Both the position numbers and the translations under genes were made by a program. A stretch of 55,582 nt of DNA. Origin: Alicyclobacillus tolerans (lineage in GTDB: Bacteria > Bacillota > Bacilli > Alicyclobacillales > Alicyclobacillaceae). The notes below the pieces were generated by a model that saw only the letters and a program-made list of their open reading frames with translations, searched no databases and had not been told where the DNA came from. The stretch spans positions 1-55,582 of the forward strand of contig NZ_JAJFNK010000033.1 of assembly GCF_021739485.1 (NCBI RefSeq), given 5' to 3'. Of this stretch, positions 24,516-32,114 are shown piece after piece. Numbering within the stretch: position 1 is the stretch's first letter; the number at the start of each line of letters is the position of its first letter.

Positions 24516-24651
24516 TAGTGAAGGATTGTGAATTTATAACAGGTTTAGGGTAAAAAAGAGACCATTTCCGGTCCCCCATTCCCCCTCTCATCTCCTAATC
24601 CCCTCCATGTATATCTCTATTCCGTTGCCCCTAAACTGTCTTAGAAATGAT

Positions 24652-24701
24652 TCTAGACACCTTAGAATTGACATTTAGATGCCTTAAACATGAACGTTAA
24701 T
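24652..24701 (-). repeat. Right subterminal repeated words
   Basis: On the minus strand this stretch reads ATTAACGTTCA (24691-24701) and, further in, ATTCTAAGGTGTCTAGA (24652-24668), with TTTCTAAGACA beyond. The same words occur in another order inside the left repeat. They may be binding sites for the integrase or replication proteins. Confidence 0.5.
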
Positions 24702-25014
24702 TGGTCTTTGCATTGGTCCTTGCATTTGGTTTGTAAATTGGTTTATCCGTATTTGACGTTCTATGCATGTTGTTTGTTTTCCGCTTAGTTTCATATTCTT
24801 CCCTTTCCATTGGGTTCCACTACGTTCCACCCAAGACGTCACATAAACCGTTCCGTCATTATTCGCCCTTCTTCCTTCCTCCATCCAACAATTATTTTCC
24901 ATAACCAATTGCGCTGTATTGCTGCATTATATTGTGCTGATCAATAATCGACGTTCAACATATGATGAATGAATATGCCAATGTGACATTATGAGATGAG
25001 CAGATTAAGAAGAG
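24699..25014 (-). repeat. Right terminal inverted repeat (316 bp)
   Basis: The reverse complement is identical to 3898-4213 over its full length by eye. The outer end, ...GATTAAGAAGAG, abuts the right target duplication. Apparent reading frames inside are copies of the left-end frame and are not called. Confidence 0.95.
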
Positions 25015-25028
25015 GCAAAACCCACTTC
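25015..25028 (+). repeat. Right target site duplication (14 bp)
   Basis: GCAAAACCCACTTC directly follows the right inverted repeat and equals 3884-3897. Joining the flanks through one copy gives the inferred empty site, in the intergenic region between the centromere and the replication gene. Confidence 0.88.
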
Positions 25029-25072
25029 CCTCAAAGAAGCATCCGACAATATTCGACTATCTATCAATTCAG

Positions 25073-25216
25073 TTGTCACTTTTATAGTAAATTATGCTAT
25101 ACTCACGATGTCCAGATTATCGCGTGGATACACTGTAGCCCGATTACGGGATCAGTATATCCAATAGCGAAAGTGTAAGCACACGCGCATCTGGAGTCTC
25201 CAGATGCGCGTTTTTT
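25073..25216 (+). ncRNA. Short terminated transcript upstream of rep (possible copy-control RNA)
   Basis: A promoter with TTGTCA (25073-25078) and an extended -10, TGCTATACT (-10 at 25098-25103), would start near 25108. About 75 bases later a 13-bp perfect stem, CGCGCATCTGGAG / CTCCAGATGCGCG (25184-25210), is followed by TTTTTT. The 19-bp promoter spacing is long but the TGn extension may compensate. A 19-codon frame begins at 25108 with no ribosome site, so it could only be read as a leaderless message. Position upstream of the rep gene suggests an attenuator or regulatory RNA. This is inference. Confidence 0.5.
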
Positions 25217-25271
25217 AATTCACCAGGAGAAAGGAGGTCAGCAGAACAGAGTGCGTGGAAGACAAAATAAA

Positions 25272-25304
25272 AAAGAGCCTTTCCTTGGCGGGTCCCGGCT
25301 CTTT
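25272..25304 (-). terminator. Hairpin with leftward T-tract upstream of rep
   Basis: The stem AAAGAGCC / GGCTCTTT has an 17-base loop. On the minus strand it is followed by TTTTATTTTG, so it could end a leftward antisense transcript coming from rep. Confidence 0.5.
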
Positions 25305-25315
25305 GAGAGAACGAT

Positions 25316-25981
25316 GTGATCTTGACAAAATCAAGATATCATTTCGGCGTGTTAAAGTCAACCACATACCGATGTTCGGTTCCTATGACAACAACCGAAG
25401 GGTATACATACTTCATGAAGAAATTTGACGGTGAGGACCTTATCGAAATCCCCTATGACGAGATCCGAAAAGTATCACTGGAACGCATAGGAGACTACGA
25501 ACATTTCCTTGAAGCCGGTCACGGTGGACATCTTCAGATACATAATTACATGCTGTTGTTTTGGCGTCCCATCCTGAAGTCGCTCCCGTTTAATATCTGG
25601 GTTTCACTGGCCATGCGTGCGTTCGGCCAAAAAGAGGAATCCTGGCCGTCCAGAAACACCATTGCCGAAGAATGCGGCGTTACACCTGAGACGGTTGACA
25701 CTCACTTTAAAACTCTTGAAAAATACTTTTTCGCATGGAAAATCATCGTGAAGAAGCCGGATGGTCAAAATGAACCCAACATATACAAGATCCGAAAGAA
25801 TATCCCATTGCTCTCACCGCATCTCTACAAAAAGCTGTCACCAACGAGACGACGTGATCACGACAAATACATAAGAATGATACAAGAAAGTGCAGAAGTT
25901 ATCATTTACGACTACGACGACCTGAGAGACAGAACCAATGCAAAAAGGTATCTTAGATACCAACCACCCTACGAAGAGTAG
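25316..25981 (+). CDS. Winged-helix plasmid replication initiator-like protein
   Basis: The central part has a helix-turn-helix of the HTH_36/Rep type (SWPSRNTIAEECGVTPETVD followed by FKTLEKYFF), preceded by LFWRPILKSLPFNIWVSLAMR. This layout is usual in plasmid replication initiators of Firmicutes. The 221-residue frame starts at a GTG with a weak site; an ATG at 25388 is another possibility. Three 21-bp iterons lie just downstream (26007-26069), and the partition system is on the other side of the inserted virus. The protein is therefore likely to bind the iterons and start replication. Confidence 0.65.
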   Translation: MILTKSRYHFGVLKSTTYRCSVPMTTTEGYTYFMKKFDGEDLIEIPYDEIRKVSLERIGDYEHFLEAGHGGHLQIHNYMLLFWRPILKSLPFNIWVSLAMRAFGQKEESWPSRNTIAEECGVTPETVDTHFKTLEKYFFAWKIIVKKPDGQNEPNIYKIRKNIPLLSPHLYKKLSPTRRRDHDKYIRMIQESAEVIIYDYDDLRDRTNAKRYLRYQPPYEE

Positions 25982-26006
25982 GGTTTTTTTATGCCTATTT
26001 AACTCG

Positions 26007-26158
26007 GTCGAAAAAATCTGCTACCTAGGCGAAAATTTACGCCCCCCAGTCGAAAAATTTAGCTACCCACCACAAAATATCGGCTGGACAGCTAAATCAT
26101 TCGAGTCAGTGGCTAAATAAATCGCCCCCTCGGGCAGAAACAATCGACCCAGGGGGCG
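26007..26158. repeat. 21-bp iterons and inverted repeat: candidate plasmid origin
   Basis: Three units with exact 21-bp spacing begin at 26007, 26028 and 26049 (types GTCGAAAAAATCTGCTACC, GGCGAAAATTTACGCCCC and GTCGAAAAATTTAGCTACC); a weaker fourth begins near 26070. A 21-bp period places them on one face of the helix. An 8-bp inverted repeat, CGCCCCCT / AGGGGGCG (26123-26130 and 26151-26158), follows. With the Rep-like gene ending 26 bp upstream, this is the best candidate for the origin of replication. Confidence 0.6.
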
Positions 26159-26319
26159 TAAAAAATCGTTTGAAATCAGTACTATCTTAATCATTACGTA
26201 TTTTAATAACTTCCCATTATTATAATCCTCTGTTACCGAGGCCAATGTTTGGTGAGTACGGAAATTTCTGAAGAACTGCAACAACGTCAGATCCGAAAAT
26301 AGATCGCCCCCCCCTCGTC

Positions 26320-26640
26320 GCCAAAGGTCTGCTCCGTATCGGTCGTAGGCGGCATACTGTCTCTAAACAATTCGGCCAGATGGTCTATAACTTTGGTCCT
26401 TTAATCGACCGAACACTTGTCCTAGTGGAGATCGTTCCGCGTCTGAATCCGGAAACGAAGATTACGAAATCGAGTATAACAACCCACTGGTACCTCAAGT
26501 TCCAGTGGGTGACCCAGCGGAACCTCAGGTTCAAAACCTACCGGAACCTGAAGTACCGCTTAAAAAGACTTGTTTTAAAAAACAAAGATACCACTACTAC
26601 TACTATGCCTAGCTTCGTGTTCGAATAAACCGACGCACCT
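26320..26640 (+). pseudogene. Degraded coding remnant upstream of the 26713 gene
   Basis: One frame reads LLRIGRRRHTVSKQFGQMVY and NFGPLIDRTL, then another frame carries a natural-looking Pro-rich segment (NNPLVPQVPVGDPAEPQVQ), which ends at a TAG. The first frame meets a TAA at 26626-26628 and then runs open into the 26713 gene. I read this as a larger replication gene broken by at least one frameshift and one stop. Its family cannot be named. No other gene is visible between 26160 and 26712. Confidence 0.4.
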
Positions 26641-26712
26641 GAAAAAAACGATAGATTAGACAACACCTCTATCTCGGAACAACCCACAGATTCGTCTCAT
26701 CAAGCCCATTCC

Positions 26713-27219
26713 ATGGCCTTTTCGTCTGACATCCATCAAGCTTCTTCATGTACCTCAAAACAAACTTCTACCACCGGTTTATCCATAAAAGACAAGCTAA
26801 CTCAAAGAGACCTCAATCCATACGAGGAGATTGAGATCCGTATGCAAGCTCAGCTCCAACGCCCATACATCGCCAAAGAAAACGACTATCGCGCTATCAA
26901 AGAGTTGCTCATCAGCGAGGTTCCGCTTGAGTGGATTCTGAAAGGAATTGACAGTGTCTTTGAAATGATAACCGAAAGCAGGAAACGAATTCGCGGATTT
27001 AGCTACGTCGCAGAAATCCTCAAAGATGAATGGGCCAAGGAGATCGTTAAAAACGAAGAGGTTGTTCAAACCCTTGATTTCAAAAATCGTGTGGAAAACA
27101 GACAACGCGCAGTCTCTGCATCCTCTAGGATAAAAACAAAGACCGCTATGAATTCTGCAACGGCGGTTGTACATGACGAAAGGTATGAGGCGTTCTATCG
27201 TTTATTCCCAAACGAGTAA
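26713..27219 (+). CDS. DnaD-like or helicase-loader-like protein, possibly 5'-truncated
   Basis: Residues about 35-125 (RDLNPYEEIEIRMQAQLQRP, then YRAIKELLISEVPLEWILKG and FSYVAEILKDEW) look like the helical DnaD/phage replisome-organiser domain. The 168-residue frame has no ribosome site at its ATG, and the same frame is open upstream to a stop at 26628. It may therefore be the intact end of the degraded gene before it. Position next to rep and the iterons suggests helicase loading at the plasmid origin. Confidence 0.5.
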   Translation: MAFSSDIHQASSCTSKQTSTTGLSIKDKLTQRDLNPYEEIEIRMQAQLQRPYIAKENDYRAIKELLISEVPLEWILKGIDSVFEMITESRKRIRGFSYVAEILKDEWAKEIVKNEEVVQTLDFKNRVENRQRAVSASSRIKTKTAMNSATAVVHDERYEAFYRLFPNE

Positions 27220-27259
27220 ATGACATAGACAGAGAACGCCAAAGAGGGGTGAGGGTGCA

Positions 27260-27868
27260 ATGTATCCGTATCACTATGGGGTTTTCTGTCTAAATCGCAA
27301 AACAGAATTTGATTCATGCGAGACTCCAGAACGATTTTTGGAAATGGCCCAGAAATTTCACCAGTTGTTCGGCCTGGAGTTACCAGACTACGAGGTGTGG
27401 CAAAACGATGGCGTATGGATCCCGCTCCATAGTGGACAAGACTTCGCTCAGACGGTTCTGTTTCCTGGTGCATTAAATAGCACCAGACAAGAGCAGAACG
27501 TCGAAGTCATCGGACGGAAACTTGTGGACAATTATCGACGTTGGCGACGAGAGATTTATAGGATTGAGAAACACAACGCACGCCGGGAGTCTGACTCCCA
27601 GCGACTGGGGATACTGAAGCGACATGTCGAGAAGGTGGATTGGCTCATGGAATTTGTCAAGGAGAACGAGTTCCATCCAGACATCGACGCCGGGCAGTTG
27701 TTCAAAATCATCATTGTAGACAAGCAATTAGACACGATTGCAGCTAAGAAAATCAATGTATCCATTGCTACACTGTATCGGCTTAAAAAACGACTTACCA
27801 GAAGTCTTGGATATTTCGGCATTCAAAAGTTAACACCTATGGAACTGAACGTTCTGTTGCGTGAATGA
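27260..27868 (+). CDS. Uncharacterised 202-aa protein with C-terminal HTH
   Basis: GAGGGGTGAGG precedes the ATG. The C-terminal part, LDTIAAKKINVSIATLYRLK, looks like a helix-turn-helix, and the middle is a basic helical region (NYRRWRREIYRIEKHNARRE). It overlaps the helicase start by 4 bp (ATGA), so the two are coupled. It may target the helicase to DNA. No family was recognised. Confidence 0.6.
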   Translation: MYPYHYGVFCLNRKTEFDSCETPERFLEMAQKFHQLFGLELPDYEVWQNDGVWIPLHSGQDFAQTVLFPGALNSTRQEQNVEVIGRKLVDNYRRWRREIYRIEKHNARRESDSQRLGILKRHVEKVDWLMEFVKENEFHPDIDAGQLFKIIIVDKQLDTIAAKKINVSIATLYRLKKRLTRSLGYFGIQKLTPMELNVLLRE

Positions 27869-29709
27869 AAAATCGGTGTAAAAACGGAACATTCCATAGG
27901 CTTGTAATGTTGCACAATGGATGGAGAACCATTATGAGTTGTGAGGTGAGATGCTTGGAAATTCAGCTCCGACCTTACCAGAAAGAAGCTGTAGATGCAT
28001 TTTTTAATGCGTTGCCTCAACATCGTCGCCAACTTATCACGCTTCCTACTGGATCGGGGAAAACCGTGGTATTTGGGTCTGTGGCAAAACGATTCTATGA
28101 AACGGTCCATTCAGAAAAACCAATCCTAGTTTTGGCACACCGAACCGAACTGCTTGAACAGGCCGAGGCAAAGATTTATATGGTTTGGCCTCACGTGATA
28201 ACCGGACGTGTACAGGCGGAACGGAATGAGCAATTAGCGCAGGTAATTCTAGCTTCCACGCAAACACTGGTGGCCGGTCGTTCCATCCGTGAGCCCGGAT
28301 TAGTCATTTACGATGAAAGTCATCATGCCAGAGCGGAAGGGGCACTTCGTGTCCTGGAACATCTCGGTGTGTTCAAAGAGGATGGACCGCCGTTACTCGG
28401 GGTTACAGCAACCCCATTTCGCTCCGACAAAACGGAACTGGGCGACATCTTTGAACACCTGACTTACGAACGAACGATTTTGCAGATGATCATGGACGGA
28501 TACCTCACGAATGTACGTGGGAAAAAAGTGGACGTTCCCAATCTGGAGTTAAAACAGGTGCGTACGAGTGCCGGCGATTACAACGTCCAGGACCTTTCCC
28601 TCGCGATGAACCACGACATCGCCTTAAATGCTGTGGTGGAGGCGGTCACGGTGAACGCAAAGCATCGCAAGTCCATCGTGTTCGCCGTAGACGTAAAGCA
28701 TGCCAACGCCTTAGCCCAACGGTTTAAGCTGGCTGGATACAAAGCGGCGGCGATTGACGGAGGCATGAAGGCGGAAGAACGCGCAAAAATCCTTGCAGAC
28801 TTCGCTGCGGACAAAATTCGGATTTTGGTCAACTGCCAGATTCTCACGGAAGGTTTTGACCAACCGGATGTAGATTGCGTCGTGATTGCCCGGCCCACGA
28901 AAAGCCAAAGCCTCTACACGCAGATGGTGAGACGAGCCTTACGGCTGCACCCAGGGAAGAGTGAAGCGTTAATTCTGGATTTGACGGGCGCGAGTGACGA
29001 CAAGAATCTCCAGACTTTTGCGCGACTCATGAAGACGCAAACAAAACGAAAGCCACAGAAGAAGTCTTTCGCCTCTGGAGCCAAGGTTCAAGATGTAGAG
29101 CCAGAGAACGAAGCACAGAGCCTGATGACGGAAGAGAGTGTCGCGGAATGGCTGAAACGTCTGGCCGCTTTGGAACAGCAGGAGCAGTTTGTGGAGTCCA
29201 TTAACCTGTTTGCGAATCGAACCCGTTTTCGGTGGGAACGCGTCCAAAACCACTTTGCCATTTCTTACGGAGACGGACATTGGGCGTATCTGATTGTAGA
29301 AGGAACGAACTGGTGGCCGGTGCTGGAACTGACGGGGTCTCGGTATCTCCCCTTGCATGACAAAGCGTTACCGTTGGAATATGCGCAGGGCATTGTCGAG
29401 GGATATTTGGAGCTTTTAGAGAGCAAGGTCATTCAGAAGGATGCCGACTGGAGAACCGCGCCGATGTCCAAAGCTCAAGCTACATTGCTGGACAAGTTTC
29501 AGATTGCACATGATGAAACGTGGACTCGAGGGATGGCGAGTGATGCACTCAATCGGCGTTTCGCCAATGTCCAGGTCCGAAAAGCAGTTGCCGCATTCCA
29601 GCCGGACAAGTGGCGAAAAGTATGGGAGACCCCAGAAACCAAGCGCAAATATGAAAACATGGTGGCCGCTCTACGCAAGTCCGCACAGCAGCATCGAAGA
29701 GCGCAATAA
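27865..29709 (+). CDS. SF2 DEAD/DEAH-type helicase
   Basis: In the 614-residue protein, Q-like LRPYQKEAVDAFF is followed by Walker A LPTGSGKT (about residue 60), VLAHRTELLEQ, Walker B IYDESHHARA (DESH, about 149), motif III GVTATPFRSD, and motifs V and VI LTEGFDQPDVDCVVIARPT and YTQMVRRALRLHPGK. The first 470 residues are a complete SF2 core of the RadD/type III restriction-like group. The last 150 are unrecognised. The true start may be the ATG at 27934 (GGAGAA upstream). It could serve plasmid replication or defence. Confidence 0.85.
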   Translation: MKNRCKNGTFHRLVMLHNGWRTIMSCEVRCLEIQLRPYQKEAVDAFFNALPQHRRQLITLPTGSGKTVVFGSVAKRFYETVHSEKPILVLAHRTELLEQAEAKIYMVWPHVITGRVQAERNEQLAQVILASTQTLVAGRSIREPGLVIYDESHHARAEGALRVLEHLGVFKEDGPPLLGVTATPFRSDKTELGDIFEHLTYERTILQMIMDGYLTNVRGKKVDVPNLELKQVRTSAGDYNVQDLSLAMNHDIALNAVVEAVTVNAKHRKSIVFAVDVKHANALAQRFKLAGYKAAAIDGGMKAEERAKILADFAADKIRILVNCQILTEGFDQPDVDCVVIARPTKSQSLYTQMVRRALRLHPGKSEALILDLTGASDDKNLQTFARLMKTQTKRKPQKKSFASGAKVQDVEPENEAQSLMTEESVAEWLKRLAALEQQEQFVESINLFANRTRFRWERVQNHFAISYGDGHWAYLIVEGTNWWPVLELTGSRYLPLHDKALPLEYAQGIVEGYLELLESKVIQKDADWRTAPMSKAQATLLDKFQIAHDETWTRGMASDALNRRFANVQVRKAVAAFQPDKWRKVWETPETKRKYENMVAALRKSAQQHRRAQ

Positions 29710-29740
29710 TCTGTGGAGCTACGGGAAAGAGGAAGATGTG

Positions 29741-30064
29741 ATGGCCGATCCCAGTGAATTCGTCAGGGATGCGATAAAAGACATTCGACTCACTTTGAGA
29801 AAGCAACGTCAGATGAATCAACGCACCGTGAAATCGAATCTGGCTTCGCCCGTGTCCAGAGACATTTCATGTCTGGTGTCTGAAGTGGAACGACTGCGCG
29901 CCGTGTTGAAAGGGTTGTCGGCCCGATATCGGGAGTTGGCGGAGGACACCTTTGCAGACCCGTTTAGTCCTGCCTATGAGCAGGCTCTAGCCGAACTTGA
30001 GATCGTTCAACAAGTTTTGGATGCTTCCGAAAAACGACTCCAATTGTATCGCTGCGCCCACTGA
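29741..30064 (+). CDS. Helical 107-aa protein after the helicase
   Basis: GAGGAAGATG precedes the ATG. The protein is two long helices with mixed charge (VRDAIKDIRLTLRKQRQMNQ, LEIVQQVLDASEKRLQLY). It follows the helicase within 32 bp and is likely to be in the same operon. No motif is recognised. No gene was found in 30065-30210. Confidence 0.55.
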   Translation: MADPSEFVRDAIKDIRLTLRKQRQMNQRTVKSNLASPVSRDISCLVSEVERLRAVLKGLSARYRELAEDTFADPFSPAYEQALAELEIVQQVLDASEKRLQLYRCAH

Positions 30065-30216
30065 ATCTCTACACCGCATTCCCTCCGAATATGTCGAATC
30101 GAATCAAATCTCACTACTTCCTGTCGACTTACGCTGAAAAGTGATAGTGGATTGATAGTTTTGTGCCAAAAAACAGTGTTAATGTTTAAACATAGATAAT
30201 TTGTGAGGTGTTGGAC

Positions 30217-30960
30217 GTGCTCGGACGTACGCATATGGCCGTAGGTGCATTGGGAGCTGCGCTCATCGTTCCGTTGTGGTTGCATGAGACAAATGCCCAT
30301 ACCATGATGACCCACGCAGGGTATGGCGCCTTGACTTTGGTGGAACAAATCACAGCCGGTATCGTGGCGGGTGCACTCGGTGGAATCCTACCCGATCTGG
30401 ACCAAAAGGACGCACTCATGACACGTCGGATTGAGCGGGTCGGAAAAGTAGCGACGCTTCTTGCGATTCTTGGGTTGCTCGGAGCACTCCATCTTTGGGA
30501 TTCACCTGCAGCCCTTGGGGTTTCTCTGGTTACGTTGCTCGCGGTAACCAGTCATGCCGAATGGATGCGAAAGAGTTCTTTGCTACTTCTTGCAGCGGGT
30601 GTCCTTGGATGGGGGCTGACGCACCGGTCATGGTTTGAGGTTGCCGTGCTCATGGCGGTCTGGCTTTCGGTCACGGCGTTTTCACCTCATCGAACGTTTA
30701 CGCATTCGCTGATTGGTTTGGCCATGGCTGGGGTGATCTTGGTCCAAGTGGGAATCCGCACACATTTACCCTGGCTGGCCGATGCCGCAGGGTTGGGATA
30801 CTTCCTCCACTTAGTTGCAGACGCCATTGCGGGTGGAATTCCGTTGGTATGGCCGTATTCCAAACGACAGGGTATGCGGTGGGTGAGAACGGGAAGCGTC
30901 ATGGACCATTGGATCGGTGGGTTATGTACAGTGTTGATGGTTGCTGTGTTGTTCATGTAG
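30217..30960 (+). CDS. YdjM-family membrane metal-dependent hydrolase
   Basis: The 247-residue protein has about six membrane helices. Conserved family blocks are visible: GRTHMAVGAL at the start, GGILPDLDQKDALMTRR near residue 50, and SPHRTFTHSLIGLAM near 155, whose His and Asp residues probably bind metal. The YdjM/DUF457 group has unknown substrates; some members are LexA-regulated. GTG 30217 is preferred because GTGAGGTG lies before it. It stands alone between the helicase operon and the conjugation cluster. Confidence 0.85.
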   Translation: MLGRTHMAVGALGAALIVPLWLHETNAHTMMTHAGYGALTLVEQITAGIVAGALGGILPDLDQKDALMTRRIERVGKVATLLAILGLLGALHLWDSPAALGVSLVTLLAVTSHAEWMRKSSLLLLAAGVLGWGLTHRSWFEVAVLMAVWLSVTAFSPHRTFTHSLIGLAMAGVILVQVGIRTHLPWLADAAGLGYFLHLVADAIAGGIPLVWPYSKRQGMRWVRTGSVMDHWIGGLCTVLMVAVLFM

Positions 30961-31005
30961 CTCTGCCATCTGGTCAATTTATCATTTGGGGAAGGGTTGA
31001 GAAAC

Positions 31006-31887
31006 GTGACTAATTTACCGGAAGACTTAGATAAAGTGACGGATGAAACACTTTCCGAAGCCGAAGCGTCGAAATGGACTTACCCTGTTTATGTGATATG
31101 CGCTCCCTTCGTTCATTTTGAGGAAGCACTCAAGTTTCGTGAATACTCAAAGGCCGCTGATTATGCACAAAAAATTTCGACGTATGCCAGAGAATTCAAA
31201 GTGGATGTGCGTATTTTTGAACACGAAGGTCAGGAAATTGGAATTTTAGTCTCCTCTTTTGAAATGGGGGAGATGTCCAATGGGATCCAAGTGAGTTTCT
31301 TGCAAAGCCAGAACGCTCCAGCCAGTCAGGTTCGACGGAAACTAGGAAAAACGTGGATGCAAGTCCTTGAACAGTACTCGGTCGACATTCGGAATATGAC
31401 CAAGAGGCTGATTCCTCTCTCCGAGGAAGAATACACGGAGTTACAATTTCTGAAAGACATTCAAAAAAATTTCTTGAGCCACCTAAAACAAAATATGCCC
31501 GAACGGGTGTATCTTGCGGCGAAGTGGACCTATGTAGACAACGCGGGGTACAAGCATCGGAATAAAGATACCAACAAACCTCAGTTATTGCATGTCGATG
31601 ATTCCACAGTGCGAAAAGATTTGACGAAAGCCTATGAAATTGTGGCGGAAATTGTCATGCGAGAGAAATGGAAACTGACGGAAAGCGCGAGAGCTACGTT
31701 TGAACAGTTTTTAGTCCAACAAGCGGCTGATGAGGAAACAAAACAGAACGTTCCATCCGTTGAGAGGTCGAAGAAGCCGCGAAAGCGCAGAAAGGTGAAG
31801 GAAGATCCTGCACAACTGTCGTTGTTTGACGAAGCCTTTGGATATGTTGAGACAATGATCGATTGGACCCAGTCGGCTACTTACTGA
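31006..31887 (+). CDS. Uncharacterised 293-aa protein
   Basis: GGGGAAGGG precedes a GTG at 31006; a TTG nine bases earlier is less well spaced. The first 115 residues look alpha/beta (WTYPVYVICAPFVHFEEAL). The middle is helical and the end is basic with KKPRKRRKVKE before a LSLFDEAF tail like that of DNA-clamp-binding peptides (QLSLF). The QLSLFDE motif suggests sliding-clamp contact and thus a DNA role. No family was recognised. The 227 bp after it hold no gene. Confidence 0.55.
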   Translation: MTNLPEDLDKVTDETLSEAEASKWTYPVYVICAPFVHFEEALKFREYSKAADYAQKISTYAREFKVDVRIFEHEGQEIGILVSSFEMGEMSNGIQVSFLQSQNAPASQVRRKLGKTWMQVLEQYSVDIRNMTKRLIPLSEEEYTELQFLKDIQKNFLSHLKQNMPERVYLAAKWTYVDNAGYKHRNKDTNKPQLLHVDDSTVRKDLTKAYEIVAEIVMREKWKLTESARATFEQFLVQQAADEETKQNVPSVERSKKPRKRRKVKEDPAQLSLFDEAFGYVETMIDWTQSATY

Positions 31888-32114
31888 GAATACGAGGTTA
31901 TTTGAAGGTTATAAGGTTGAGCCATGGATCAACCGAAGAGCCGATAATTGAACCTACAAAATATGGCCCAAAAACTGCAATTCGGCAATACCCTGTCGAA
32001 TAACGGTTCACTATGCCTTGAAGCCTACAAAATTCAGGTGAAATCTACGAAATTCATCCAGAATAATCCGGTAGTATGAAACTATCAAAATCAATCCGGA
32101 AAGGATGAACGATC

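Larger units (their letters stand above)
3898..25014. mobile_element. Cas1-encoding integrated tailless virus (casposon/tectivirus-like hybrid)
   Basis: The 21,117-bp element has perfect 316-bp terminal inverted repeats and a 14-bp target duplication. Inside are a solo Cas1, a family B DNA polymerase, HNH nucleases, a HerA/FtsK packaging ATPase, a probable double-jelly-roll capsid protein, about nine small membrane proteins, a muralytic enzyme, spike-like proteins and a sigma factor. Casposons are known to combine Cas1, PolB, HNH and inverted repeats, but those described to my knowledge lack capsid genes. Tectiviruses have PolB, inverted repeats, the ATPase and the capsid protein but no Cas1. 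The combination therefore reads as a provirus integrated by Cas1. No tyrosine or serine recombinase is present in it. Confidence 0.85.
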
